Origin: Lutraria lutraria
Taxonomy: Eukaryota; Mollusca; Bivalvia; Venerida; Mactridae
Reading direction: 5' to 3'
DNA length: 64,000 nucleotides
NCBI GenBank assembly: GCA_964023205.1
Contig: OZ026836.1
Span: 1,991,501-2,055,500 of the forward strand
A program made the translations under genes and the position numbers. The notes beneath the pieces were generated by a model. The model made no database searches, was not told where the DNA came from, and saw only the letters and a list, made by a program, of their open reading frames with translations. Shown in pieces: positions 26,901-41,900 of the stretch (within the stretch, counting starts at the first letter, position 1; every line of letters starts with the position of its first letter).

Positions 26901-29900
26901 GTAGAATGTACATACATATGTATGCAATGTTTATAGGCGTTTGTTCAGAAACGATTATTTAGAGAATATTTTTAAAGACCTTGATTGATTGTCTTAGATG
27001 CATTTATGAAAATGATGAAAAGTAAAAGACAAAAGATGTTAGGAACCCATCTACTGTACAAGACTGCATGTGTGGACTAGACAATGATCTTAGTAGCGAT
27101 GTCGCGAGCCATGTATAACTACATCGTATAAATATTTAGAAGAAAGGAAGTACATTAAAAGAAATGACCGACCTGATAAATGAGTTGTGTTCTGGATCTG
27201 TGATACTTTTTATTCCTCCAGACATGAAAATCTCAACAAAATCCTGAAATAAAAAGGTTACCAAGTATTTCAAAAAGGGTTCCATCATTTATCGAAAAAT
27301 GCTACTAGGTAATTATTTCAACTGAGGCATTCTTCTAGCATCGGTATAGCTGAACTGCTAGATAAAAGATAGACACTGACAATACAGGGCTGGAGTTCTA
27401 GAGGTCTGGGTTAAATAAGTTTTAGTTGCATTGCAGCTTTTCAGCCTAATGCCCAAAATTATTATCACAAAACGGAACCGACAGGTTTTGGAAACGCTTA
27501 TCATTTTTATAGGTTTCCATGATAGGAAATGGTTCACTCATGATACGGTATTCTTAAAAACAAGGACATTCTTTTGAGTTATTTACCCTTTAGACTTGCA
27601 TTGAAGTCAATGGGAGTAGGCACTTTTTCAAAGACTTAAGAAAAAAGAACAACCATTTCAATGAAAACACATCGTTAAAAGATGCAATAGCACAGAATCA
27701 ATCTGATTTGATAAAGAAAGATATAGGCCATCATGCATTATCTACAGAAATCAATATTTTTCTATTTCTAAGTAAGGGCAACAACTCATGCATTTTTTTA
27801 AAATGTGTCCTAAAATAAATTGAAGTATCTAATGTAATAATCATAGAAATAATAATAATTGGGCTTTATATTTTTGTAATAATAACATTTTCGTTTAGCA
27901 TCACGCAGATATGTCAGAAATGTACAGTATTAGGCTGGGAAGACCTTAATGCGTTGAATTGGATCAACTTACTTAAATAATTTTAATACTCTACGAAATA
28001 AATGGTGAAAACCAATTAAGATCAGAATAGTCGTGTTCTTTTTGTAAACCTAACACTGTGGTTTGGTACACACTATAATTATAAAGTTTTATTTTATTAT
28101 CTATAAAATACCCCACCAAACTTTTAATATCAGGTAAATGTAATTCAGGGACGATCTACGTAAACATACACAAGGTATAAAAAAGACAAGATCACGGGAT
28201 GGTACGAGTTTTAAACTGAATTATGATATCTTAAAATGTACTTTTAATTTGACAATTGCTATTGTATATCATAACATTCTAGCGTGAATAATAGACCCCC
28301 TACAATACCCACACTTATGTTCAAACGATCACAAAAGGAATTTCTGCACACAGGTAAAATATAGAACAAATTAACACGCAGTTTTATTTTATTTTAACTT
28401 GCTCTGTCACATTCACATCTAATGAATAGAAACAAAAGTTAAAAATCAATTTATTTCTACACGTACAGAAAAAAAATTGAATGCCGTGAAAATACTAGAC
28501 AATTAATTACATTAATATAGATTTATAGACGTTTTTTATTTTTAATATTTATTTGAGTTACGGCTTTTACATTTGTAAACAGAAATTGGTATTATTTAGG
28601 TATACAAATTATTTGTATATACAAATATACGTATACAATGTATATGGATGGTCGTGTTTGACTTCATATTTCATCCTGTATATTTGATAAATCTGACAGT
28701 ACCATTTACGTAATAACAAAACTCACGCACGCGACACTTCATGCCATCGAGTTTAGTGACCATCAAGTGAACTTAATAGACACAGTAAATACATTTTATA
28801 AATTATTAGTGTCGTTCCTAACTGCAGAAATAATCATACATGTATATATAAAACAACCATGAGCAAGTTTGGATCACAAAAGTCCCCTGATAACTATATC
28901 ACATACAGGGAGCTGATTTATTTGTTTGATAAAAGATCAGTAAATGGTGACAGTTACAAGAAGTGTATCTTACCTTGGCTGATATACACAAGAATTCTGT
29001 ATATGTTGATGTACTCACAGTGGCCTGTCTCCTACTTCTAGTAATTACCGCGAGCTCCTGAAGACATATATGACACCATATACATATAGTGATGAAGATG
29101 ACACTGGTTTGAAATGTAGTGCAACCTCTCCAAAGCAACACCCTTTGTGAGTAGCACTGCTCTGGTGAGTTTGTAACGTATGGCGATGTTAGAATGCAAT
29201 AAGGTAGATCCGTAATATGAGAAAGATCAATTCACAAATTCCTAAAATAAACCTTTGCATCTCATTCAAATTCCTAAAATAAACCTTTGCATCTCATTCT
29301 AAGATATGGCACACTTTCCGTGTATCTCACCATAGCATTACAAGACACGTGCAATTTCTTCAAACTCTTTTTTGGCACACCAAATTGAATCGATATAAAC
29401 TTTGATAATACATAAATGTATAATGACATACTCATATAATCGTTGATTTTTACTTATTGCAAACATAGAAGACAGTCTCACCCCGAACGACATTCCTTTA
29501 TGAAGAGAGACCAAGAACGTGGTTCCACCCCTTTTATCAAACGACGTCACCACGACTGAAACAAACGTAAACACTTTGATACAATACTAGCGGAAGTCGA
29601 AGGTTCACAAGTTGATTTAACTTAACAATGTTATAATAGATATAAATATTTTGTGTAAACACTCTCTCGAGTTCGTTAACTGTTCTCAAGTTTTTCTGAA
29701 CGATTTATTCATCACTTTAATAAAAATATTCGCGTTTCTGTCAAACACTTGACAATTTCAAACCATACATATCTGTACGTAATAGCTAGCATTATTCAAA
29801 TCAGACACAAGGTACGGGTACCGTATTATATACTAACTCAATTACATTAATTGTTGAACTCTCAGCTGGAGAAGATACTTCAGAATGTCAATGGTAAAAG

Positions 29901-32900
29901 AACGTCAACTAGTTGAATATGATCCCGTTTTCTCCCGCAAAATTATTTAAATAAACTTAAGCTTTAAGAATTCCCTGTTCAATTTGTGTCACTTTTGTAC
30001 ATGATTTGAACTTTTTTTGTTGTTTTTTGAAACTGAACGTCAGTTCAACTTTCCTTAGCCGCCACTCGCTCGGCGCGCATGAATTTTTAGGCGGACTGAT
30101 GTACTACGTTTTTCTACATCCGCCATACTATTGTTGAAATAGTTCCCGTTCCATTCTATGTTAGTTCAGTTTCCATGAGTACTTTCAGTACTTTGAATTT
30201 TTAATCACGTTTATTGTATTAATACTCCAGAAAACAAGAACACAGACGTATCCTAACACTAAATGATGTTATATTTCAAATGTTTCTGATCCAATATTTA
30301 TTTGTTTAAAGGAAGCATCACAAACCATACATTATATTGTTATATTTCTTCACATAGGTCATCTGTATAGTGACACTACATGCTTTATGATATAAATATT
30401 TATTGACGGATATCTCCCACATGTTTGTTGTGATATAAGTATTGACCACGTCAGAGTGAGTCAGAGACAGAATGGAGATCAATCAGGTACATTGTAATGA
30501 TTAATGGAACAATGTTGTCTTCTTTTAGGCTAAATCAATCAAATCACATGTAAGGAATGTTAACAGATGAAAACATTGTATGAATCATTACAACACAAAA
30601 GTACTACGATATGCTTAGACACTACAGTACAACCTCCCTAAAACAGCCACCCATGGGAAGTACAAAAATGGCTGTTGTTGAGAGAATGAAAATTGAGTAA
30701 AACGTCAATTTGGGTGGCTAGTATACTTGCTGTCACAGGGGGGTGGCTGATTTTCGGAGATGACCGTTCATGGAGATTGCACTGTAGTTTTTAGAAATAA
30801 CAGAAGTATTTTTAACTACTGAATTTGTCCTTCCTCGGATATTGAATAATGTGACGTAAGCAGCATCACGTGTTTCCATGGTAACCATCGTCAGGAAATT
30901 TTAGTATGATGTGCTTATACAGGTGAACTTGTCATAAAGATAGCCCAGTAGGAAATTTGAGTGAAATGTATTGAACTTGTCTATAAGTTGACAAGGATTT
31001 TTTTAAATGTAATTATTTTATGAGGGTCAAGTGGATTTGGATATACTTAGATGAGTTCTCATGTCCGCACCGAGATATTCAATTTCGATAACCTTAAATG
31101 TTAATATATTAGTGTCTGTGATTCCATGGTCGGCATGTTTTAAGAGATGGGATGAAAGCAGAAATATGTAGAGACCATTTTGTCACCTAGACTTTATAAA
31201 AAACAAACACATCAGGTCTAATTCATTTACAACTACTCACATTCTTTTACATGTACCTTGAGATAGATTACAGACTTAAATGTGTACTCATACGACAGTA
31301 TAAGTACATAGTTTACTTGAGTTTTCCATTTATAGAATAAAACTCGTAAGAAATAAGGATATTTCTCGCTAAGCTTTTATAAACTGCATATTGTTTCCAT
31401 ACTGGGAATTAATCCTAATATTAAAGATCTATTTTAGGCGACGTGATAATTGATTGCAATGTAATTCGACATGATTGACGCATGCTATCTGAGGCGACTA
31501 ATGATGGACTAAGTCGAGAACCTAGAACATGGAGCGGGTATACCGATATAAAACACAGTTTGTATGAACCTAGAACATGGAGCAGGTATACCGATATAAA
31601 ACACAGTTTGTATGAACCTAGAACATGGAGCAGGTATACCGATATAAAACACAGTTTGTATGAACCTAGAACATGGAGCAGGTATATCGATATAAAACAC
31701 AGTTTGTATGAACCTAGAACATGGAGCAGGTATACCGATATAAAACACAGTTTGTATGAACCTAGAACATAGAGCAGGTATACCGATATAAAACACAGTT
31801 TGTATGAACCTAGAACACGGAGCAGGTATACCGATATAAAACACAGTTTGTATGAACCTAAAACAATGAGCAGGTATACCGATATAAAACACCGTTTGTA
31901 TGAACCTAGAACATAGAGCAGGTATACCGATATAAAACACAGTTTGTATGAACCTAGAACAATGAGCAGGTATACCGATATAAAACACAGTTTGTATGAA
32001 CCTAGAACATAGAGCAGGTATACCGATATAAAACACAGTTTGTATGAACCTAGAACATAGAGCAGGTATATTGATATAAAACACAGTTTGTATGAACCTA
32101 GAACATGGAGCAGGTATACCGATATAAAACACAGTTTGTATGAACCTAGAACAATGAGCAGGTATACCGATATAAAACACAGTTTGTATGAACCTAGAAC
32201 ACGGAGCAGGTATACCGATATAAAACACAGTTTGTATGAACCTAGAACATGGAGCAGGTATATCGATATAAAACACAGTTTGTATGAACCTAGAACATAG
32301 AGCAGGTATACCGATATAAAACACAGTTTGTATGAACCTAGAACATGGAGCAGGTATACCGATATAAAACACAGTTTGTATGAACCTAGAACATGGAGCG
32401 GGTATACCGATATAAAACACAGTTTGTATGAACCTAGAACATGGAGCAGGTATACCGATATAAAACACAGTTTGTATGAACCTAGAACATGGAGCAGGTA
32501 TACCGATATAAAACACAGTTTGTATGAACCTAGAACATAGAGCAGGTATACCGATATAAAACACAGTTTGTATGAACCTAGAACATGGAGCAGGTATACC
32601 GATATAAAACACAGTTTGTATGAACCTGGAACATGGAGCAGGTATATCGATATAAAACACAGTTTGTATGAACCTATAGAACATGGAGCAGGTATATCGA
32701 TATAAAACACAGTTTGTATGAACCTAGAACATGGAGCGGGTATATTGATATAAAACACAGTTTGTATGAACCTAGAACATGGAGCAGGTATATCGATACA
32801 AAACACAGTTTGTATGAACCTATAGAACCTGGAGCGGGTATATCGATATAAAACACAGTTTGTATGAACCTAGAACATGGAGCGGGTATATCGATATAAA

Positions 32901-35900
32901 ACACAGTTTGTATGAACTTATAGAACATGGAGCAGGTATATCGATATAAAACACAGTTTGTATGAACCTAGAACATGGAGCGGGTATATCGATATAAAAC
33001 ACAGTTTGTATGAACCTATAGAACATGGAGCAGGTATATCGATACAAAACACAGTTTGTATGAACCTATAGAACATGGAGCAGGTATATCGATATAAAAC
33101 ACAGTTTGTATGAACCTAGAACATGGAGCGGGTATATCGATATAAAACATAGTTTGTATGAACCTAGAACATGGAGCAGGTATATCGATATAAAACACAG
33201 TTTGTATGAACCTAGAACATGGAGCGGGTATACCGATATAAAACACAGTTTGTATGAACCTACAACATGGAGCAGGTATACCGATATAAAACACAGTTTG
33301 TATGAACCTATAGAACCTGGAGCGGGTATACCGATATAAAACACCGTTTGTATGAACCTAGAACATGGAGCGGGTATACCGATATAAAACACAGTTTGTA
33401 TGAACCTAGAACATGGAGCGGGTATACCGATATAAAACACAGTTTGTAAGAACCTAGAACACGGAGCATGTATACCGATATAAAACACAGTTTGTATGAA
33501 CCTAGAACAATGAGCAGGTATACCGATATAAAACACAGTTTGTATGAACCTAGAACATGGAGCAGGTATACCGATATAAAACACAGTTTGTATGAACCTA
33601 GAACATGGAGCAGGTATACCGATATAAAACACAGTTTGTATGAACCTAGAACATGGAGCGGGTATACCGATATAAAACACAGTTTGTATGAACCCAGAAC
33701 ATGGAGCGGGTATACCGATATAAAACACAGTTTGTATGAACCTAGAACATGGAGCGGGTATATCGATATAAAACACAGTTTGTATGAACCTAGAACATGG
33801 AGCGGGTATACCGATATAAAACACAGTTTGTATGAACCTAGAACATGGAGCGGGTATACCGATATAAAACACAGTTTGTATGAACCCAGAACATGGAGCG
33901 GGTATACCGATATAAAACACAGTTTGTATGAACCTAGAACATGGAACGGGTATACCGATATAAAACACAGTTTGTATGAACCTAGAACATGGAGCGGGTA
34001 TATGGATATAAAACACAGTTTGTATGAACCTAGAACATGGAGCGGGTATACCGATATAAAACACAGTTTGTATGAACCTAGAACATGGAGCAGGTATACC
34101 GATATAAAACACAGTTTGTATGAACCTAGAACATGGAGCGGGTATACCGATATAAAACACAGTTTGTATGCTCGTGTACAAGTGTGGAGTACTTAATGTA
34201 TGAAACGGAATTTTCGTAGAGTTTGAAATAAATCAATATCGGCCTATTACTTAAATAGACACCGATGGTCATCCAAACATTTACAATCGACAATAAATCA
34301 ATTAAATCTAATGTACACGTATTGCATAAAAATATTGTTTGACAAAACGCACAATATTTCCATTTAGATAATGTCTCAGTATGATAATGTAATGCATTCT
34401 TATCTGAAATATCAATCCCATGACATCGATAAGTTAATCTTCTAAGTGCTTTAATGCCATTGTTTCACAGATATTAAAAAACCTAGATCATGTGAGTTAT
34501 AATATGAACATAAAAGTTACATTCCATGACACATTTTACCAATACATGATTGTATCAATATTTCTGACCCGTACACTCGTGCGAAATTTCGATACAATTA
34601 CTACACTTGTGATATATTAACTACCGATTCTTAATGATATTTCTGTCATGTGATATTTCAGCTGTAAATAGGTTGAAACTATAGTCGATCGTTTCACATG
34701 CGTTAAATTCAAATATTATTTCACATGACAACCATATATTTGTACCCTATCTCAATTTTATATGGACGAGAGGTTGTATGTCCTTAATTCGGTTTTGGAA
34801 AAAATGTTCAAATGTTAAATTCTTGTTCTTACCTGAACCAGACAGTATGAAATAGAAAGCATGTGGGGGTTGGCCTTGTCGTACTATAGCACGCTTTGGT
34901 TCGTACCTGAAATAAGTAATGATACGTGATAGATTGGAGTTAGTACAGTCTGTATCTCATGTCCAGATTAGTACCAAGAATCAGGACTGGGGTTTAACTA
35001 CTTCTATACGAATAAATAAGTCCGGGTTATACACGATACTTTAACTCACGCTGTTGGCGGATTGTAGACAAAACGTGAATCAAGGGAGGTAACCAGTATT
35101 AAACGTTGAGTGTCAATTTTGTGCGAGTTATTCCTCTTCTCGATTGTAATCAGTGAATTAAGCTAAATCTTCAACAATTGTATTTCACGATTTACATTAA
35201 ACATAACATTACGGAAGATGTCCTCTTGTTTAAGGCCTATTACTGTAAGATGGACGAGTTTGGTGAATAATATTACATAAATCTACATAGTTTATGGCCT
35301 ATTACTGTAAGATGGACGAGTTTGGTGAAAAATATCACATAAATCTACATAGTTTATGGCCTATTACTGTAAGATGGACGAGTTTGGTGAATGAGATAAC
35401 TTTTACTTACGCTTCATACCAGCCTTCACGGCACAATTTCTTCTGCATCACATTGGGGTAATCAGCAAAGGCTTTGATATATCTCAACACCAGGTGAAGC
35501 TACAATATATATGTATATATTATATGATCATTGTCAGATTGAATAAATACCCCTAAAAGACACCACACACTGCACAGTATTGATGAATACATGCGGCGTA
35601 CTTTTAAATTGGCAAGTAATATATATATAATATATCAATTGAATACAATTCAAATTATATTTATTACTTGCCACTCGAAGGTGTAAAATGATATAAAACG
35701 AATAGAAGATAAAAAGTATATAATAAATACAAGTATTTACACAATGTCCATCTATGATACAGGTATTGACCTATAGCGAGCTTTCATTGAAAAATATTAA
35801 CCGAAAAGGATACACATAATGGCATACATAGTTGACGTACGTTCTGCTAGGGACTAACATACATATTGTTACATGGATCTACATGAAATTATCTATCAGA

Positions 35901-38900
35901 GAAACAACACATATAGTAATACATGTATTTACGTACGTATTCAATATCTTTCATTGTTCGAAGTCGACTGTCTTTCTGTAGAATTCTTTTAGCATCGACA
36001 GGAAGCCTTTGCTGAAAGTATGACACGAGTATTTTAAATTTAGTTCTCAAAATGTTTTTACAGTATACGCATGAATTTCCGTGCTCCTATGTTTGCCTAT
36101 AAACATCAGCTGATAAAGTTATATTATAAAAGTAAAAGCATTCAATGATAAACCTCGTATGGAGAGAATTAGTGATCGTGTATGGTCTTTGATACTGTAT
36201 GGTATTGTACAATAAAATACCGTTATGATCTTATAATGTAGAATCTAGAAGGTATAGAAATAAATGGCGCGGCGGGGACTAAACAGCGTGAACGATATAG
36301 TATTCCGTTAATTTGAAGGTTCAAAGCGTAATTCATTGAAAACAAGATAAATATGTGTGTAATACCAATTTCCTACGAGTATAGTATTATGAGTATATAA
36401 TGTACAAAATAAGTATATTCTTATTTATGTATATACTTACTTCACTACATAAATACCCCACTCTTAGGAATCGTCGCTTTTACAATTGGAACACGTATAA
36501 TTCTAACGGTATAGATTGAGTAGTCTACATACTGAGCTTCCAATGTTTCGTTAAAATTATTTGCATTTTTTACTTTTATGTAATATTAAAATCGTCTGAC
36601 AGTCTATTGATGATTACCATGTTGTCAGGATGGCCGAGTGGTCTAAGGCGCCAGACTCAAGGTATAATAACCTTCAATACGAGTGTTCTGGTCCACGTAT
36701 GTGGGCGTGGGTTCGAATCCCACTTCTGACACACTTTTTATTGTAAGTTTTTCGATTTTTTTATTATTTCAAACTGTGCGACAACAAAATTAAAGTTATT
36801 TCAAAAAAAATTATTTCAAAAGTTTTTCGACGTAAATAGCAAATGGATACGAAATAATTAATACACTTCATTATCGAATGATGTCCCAAATAATGGAATA
36901 ACTTTTTCAACCGTAAAATCATAAAATTACTAGTAGTTCTTTTATTTTCTGTTCGCCTAGGTCGCCAACAAAGTTCTATTATGAATTATAAGTGCACACA
37001 CAAATACATCAAACTATTAGAATAGCTGCTACATTTATGAATGTAAAAATATAGGGTAAACATAGAGGACAGAACCAACTAAATCAATATTAAAAGACTA
37101 GAGAAAATAATGACAAAGTATATCCTTTCTAAGTTCTATAATAACCAGAGGTTTCACATATTGGCCAAAAGAAATTTGAGTCTTATTTACCACCAGCCAG
37201 GTTAAAGGGTGTATCCGGATATTATGAGTTGTCAGGATGGCCGAGTGGTCTAAGGCGCCAGACTCAAGGTATAATAACCTTCAATACGAGTGTTCTGGTC
37301 CACGTATGTGGGCGTGGGTTCGAATCCCACTTCTGACACACTTTTTATTCAATTATCATACTGTTTGATAACCGAAAGGATCCTCACACAGGTTCAATTC
37401 TAAGTTGATTTCAAATTGTACATACTTTTTACTGTAAATTATTTATCGATGCATATGTTTTATTATTTCAAACAGAGCGACAACAAAATTAGAAGTTATT
37501 TTACAATCGTAAGTTTTTTACACGTTAATAGAAATCTAGCCGGATATGAAAAATTTTCTCAGAGTCTATTTTCATTTTTAATTTCTTCATTTATCATTTA
37601 AGGAAAAAATAGTGTTCTGTTATCTTCTATGATCAGAACCATTTAATTAGACAGAAAAGGGACGTCCCGACAGTAGTTGACCACAAATGAATTACATGTA
37701 CACTTAACTCTCTAGGATTTTCCAAATAATGGAATACATAATGTATATATCCAGAGACGTCTCTGATATATCATAACGGTAAAATCATTAGATTACCTGA
37801 TGTTTTTATTTTCTGTTCGCCTAGGTGTATGAATTCAAACTACTAGTACCACAAGTACATTTATAACATCCACCCTTCTTTATTAACAAACTTAGTTTAA
37901 TATAAGGTCCTTTATTGGCACTTAAATTGGTGAAAGACCTGTTCCCTTGGTCGGATATCCATTTAGAGTAGCTCCCTGACCCACTCCTCACCAAAATATA
38001 AGAATTGCTGTTACATTGATAAAGGTAAGATGTTGTCAAAACATAGGGGTAGAACCAATATTATGAGAATTTGAGAAGAAAATAAGACTAAGCCTTTAAA
38101 AAGGTTTCATATAGAAACCCATAGAATTTACTTTTTATGGAGTCTACAGGTTGTATAAGTTGTCAGGATGGCCGAGTGGTCTAAGGCGCCAGACTCAAGG
38201 TATTACAACCTTAAATACGAGTGTTCTGGTCCACGTATGTGGGCGTGGGTTCGAATCCCACTTCTGACACACTTTTTAATATTTGCTTTCGATCTTTTTT
38301 TTTATTTCAAATTGAGTGATAATAATTTATAGATAATCCAAAACGAAGTAAATGTTAAGTCAAGATATTTAAGTGCATGTATATTTTATGACAAAGTAAT
38401 TGGGCCATTTCATATCACTCTTTGTCAAATGTCAAACAATCTTGATAGCACTAAGTGTAAGTTGTCAGGATGGCCGAGTGGTCTAAGGCGCCAGACTCAA
38501 GGTATATAACAACCTTAAATACGAGTGTTCTGGTCCACGTATGTGGGCGTGGGTTCGAATCCCACTTCTGACACACTTTTTATTTATAATAATAATCATT
38601 ATATTGTAAAATAACCGAAAAGATCCATAAACAGGTTTAATTTAGTTCTGTATAGTATCTGGGACCGATACACACATACGTTAACGTTAGGTATATACAT
38701 GTACATTTTGTTGGTATACGATATGTAATGCGGAGAGGAGAAATTGTAGCTCATGGAATCTCTTATGAATTTCGAACATTCTTTCGACAATGGACTTGCT
38801 ATACTTCCATTAAATTATCATTTGTACATGGCCTATAAGAGCATTAAATTTAAATAGATTTTACTGTCAAACTTTGATTAAAATATTGGATTTTGTTCCG

Positions 38901-41900
38901 AAGTTGAATATACTTACCTCTTTGTCGGCGACGAACAACGTTGGATCAAAGAAAATACCCTCAGAACCAGGTGTGTGCGTAACATAATCCTCTGTCACTT
39001 GTATGATAGATAAATACTCGTCTTGTGATGCTGCAACACTAAAACACATGTATTCATCTAGTTTCTGTTTTAAAATTTTATTTGAAGCTCGACTTTTACC
39101 ACTTCTAACTTCTACAATTCTTAAAAAACAACGTTTTAAAAGAGCCTGCACCAATGATTTTTGGGCTCTTCAGCAGATAGACTCTGACCTACTTTTATTA
39201 CGAGTACGGTGGGAATAATAGGGCAAACACAAAGTTGGTTAGTGTCTAAAATGACTGTTCTACATGAATTAGAAACGCCGGTCACTCGCTAGTTGTTAAC
39301 GCTCGCTTCCCTTAGTGTTTCTAATTTTAATTAGAACAGTCATTTTATACACTTACCATTACTTAGGTAACTTTCTATAAATCCTTTCTATATAATACTA
39401 TTTCGTATTGAGAGTTGTACATGTACTATATCTACCTGATGCATATGTTGCACAAAAAGGTCCAAAACTAAGGGTATTGTGTTAAAAATTGAAATTTAAA
39501 ATTTTGAAACTGTAAAAAGGGACTCCATTAACTGTATTAAGGGAGGAGCAGTGGTGTATGGGTAGAGCGTCGGACTCGGAGATTAAGGGTTCGATTCCTG
39601 TCAGTGGCGGCCTTTGACCGGGACCGTCACGATGCCTTCTTTCGGCGCGAGTACTCGTCAGAACACAGGAAGCAGTCACCGAGAGTAGTAAGTATATAGT
39701 TATTGACTAGTGAGCCATTAAATATGATGTGATATTCACCGGCATAATGTCATATTGACCGAGGCGCAGTTTTATTATATGAAAAGTCTTTGATTTAAAA
39801 CTATTCACGATAACATTCTGATTCATGCTGAAATTTAATGCATTATTTGATAAACAGAAATGTATATCATATCAATCATAAAAAAGATGAATATATCACA
39901 AATAACGACTTACAGTTCTGGTTGATGAATATTGACCTGGTTCTATTTTTAGAATTGGAAATTCCGAAATTTCCCTTGGGTCGGGACAAAATTTGTCGAG
40001 GGGGACAAAAATTGCCCCAGGGGTCGGAAAAAATGCCCCCGGGGTAGGAAAAAAATTGCCCGGGGATCGGGGACTGAAATGCCTGAGGTGGAGAGGTTGT
40101 TTCCATCCCTCGCCACGGAGGGATGAAAGAACAAAAAAATGCAATGCGTCTATCTTTTGTGTGATGAATGTTGACCTGGTTCTATTTTCAAAATTGGAAA
40201 TTCCGAAAAATCCATTAAATATCAATAGGCTACAAGTTTCACCATTGAATATGACATTTTTGTTATTATGATGGATCAGGCTTTTAAGTCAATCAAAATG
40301 TGTTTATTTATAGATCATATAATAATATCTCGTTCTACAATCGATGTAAAAATCATAAAAAAATAAATCCAGACGTGAACACTTACTTTTCTTGGCTGTA
40401 TTTACATAGACGAACACAGATCAGGGCTAGACGTACATAACCTCGGAATCTAACAAGCGGTGGAACCTTTGGCTGTAAAACACAAACAGATGATTTATAA
40501 ACATGAACAGTCTAACCTATATACAGACGGTCACCTCCAAATAATGACCAACCTGTGAATAAAGTCCATTCTTTCAAAAATACGCATTGATTATTTAGAT
40601 GTAAATGACCTCCGAATAAAGGCCACCTGCCAATAAAGGTACTATTATGTCTTTCACAGGTTTGACTGTATGTACATCAGATGTATGCTACTTAAGGTCA
40701 GCATTGTAAGTTTTCACTCTACATGGTATGTGAAATAGTTCTATGGTTATACAAGTTAAATAATAATTTTATTTCATTATAAAAACTCTTCACATGTCAG
40801 TCAGCACGCTCCATTATTTGTATGTATCATTTTATCGTACAAGTATATTCACTGAATCATTATGGTAAATAACAGAGTAGACATGGAACCTCATGTTATT
40901 CATTCATTTATTTTATAATTAATTTATTTGGTTTGTTAATTGATTTAAGTTACATTCTTCATGACAAGACAATTTTATTGATTGAAATAACATGAACTTA
41001 ATACTTCCAGCCTCTTTTCCCAGCTACAAAAATATACGAAAATTAATGATGTTTTTGTTGTTGTTGTCGTCGTCGTTGTTGTTGTTGTTGTTGCTGTTAA
41101 ATTCTAAAATGTTGTATGTGTTGAATAATATGTATGACCAGAAATAATGTACTGTTTTACATATGTTTAAATCATGTAGGCTACCTGTATGTGTTTCAGT
41201 TTAACTAAATTTGTTCTGTTCTGTTCAATTTATTCGTTTGGACGAAAGTGTAAGTCACAAACTTCCACTACATTTATTGTGTCATTCCGTATCGCTTGGT
41301 AATTATCAATGAAACTTAATATCTAATCAGAAACCTTCTGTACACTGTATCAATATGACAGTAAATTATGTAGATAAATCACGAACTATTTACATATTGT
41401 TGTAATCTGACGAAATCATTAACAATTCTTTAGATGAAAGATTAACATTTATACCACATAATACAGTGAACTTCTTGTGGTGGTAATTATGTACCCTCTC
41501 TTAATATTGACACATGACACTTTCATTTATTGAACATATAAAATATAATGGAAAATCGCCACTTATTGGAATTTCACTTTTATACAAAACAAACTTCGCA
41601 CCCGTATTTCTGTCTGTTAATAGTACATATATATCCCGATTACAAATAATGATTAAAATTATTTTTTTAACGTGACTACTCCCAAAGACCTTTGTATAGT
41701 ATAGATATTTGTTACTTCTAATAATCGAAACTCACGGTTATTATGGAAGGTAGAATTAAAAAAGACTTAATAACAAACTTTTTTTGGACAATGATATGTA
41801 ATAGTGAATATCACTTATGTGATACAACTATTTACAACCCGTCATTATAATGGTAGACTGCTAACACATTACACAGACCTCTTAATGGTATTTATACAAA

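Noticed and set aside
31518..34170. CRISPR-like regular array
   Set aside because: The repeats are contiguous with no unique spacers, and this is an animal intron.
31421..34196. Long open frames of up to 461 codons on both strands in the 48-bp array
   Set aside because: They result from a repeat length divisible by three; the same sequence is open in several frames on both strands, frames break at 50-bp units, and there are no splice or start signals. The array lies in the intron of a well-supported gene.
39896..40271. Several overlapping frames of about 60-110 codons on both strands
   Set aside because: They come from the G-run tandem units and flanking direct duplication; the proteins are repeats of one another in shifted frames.
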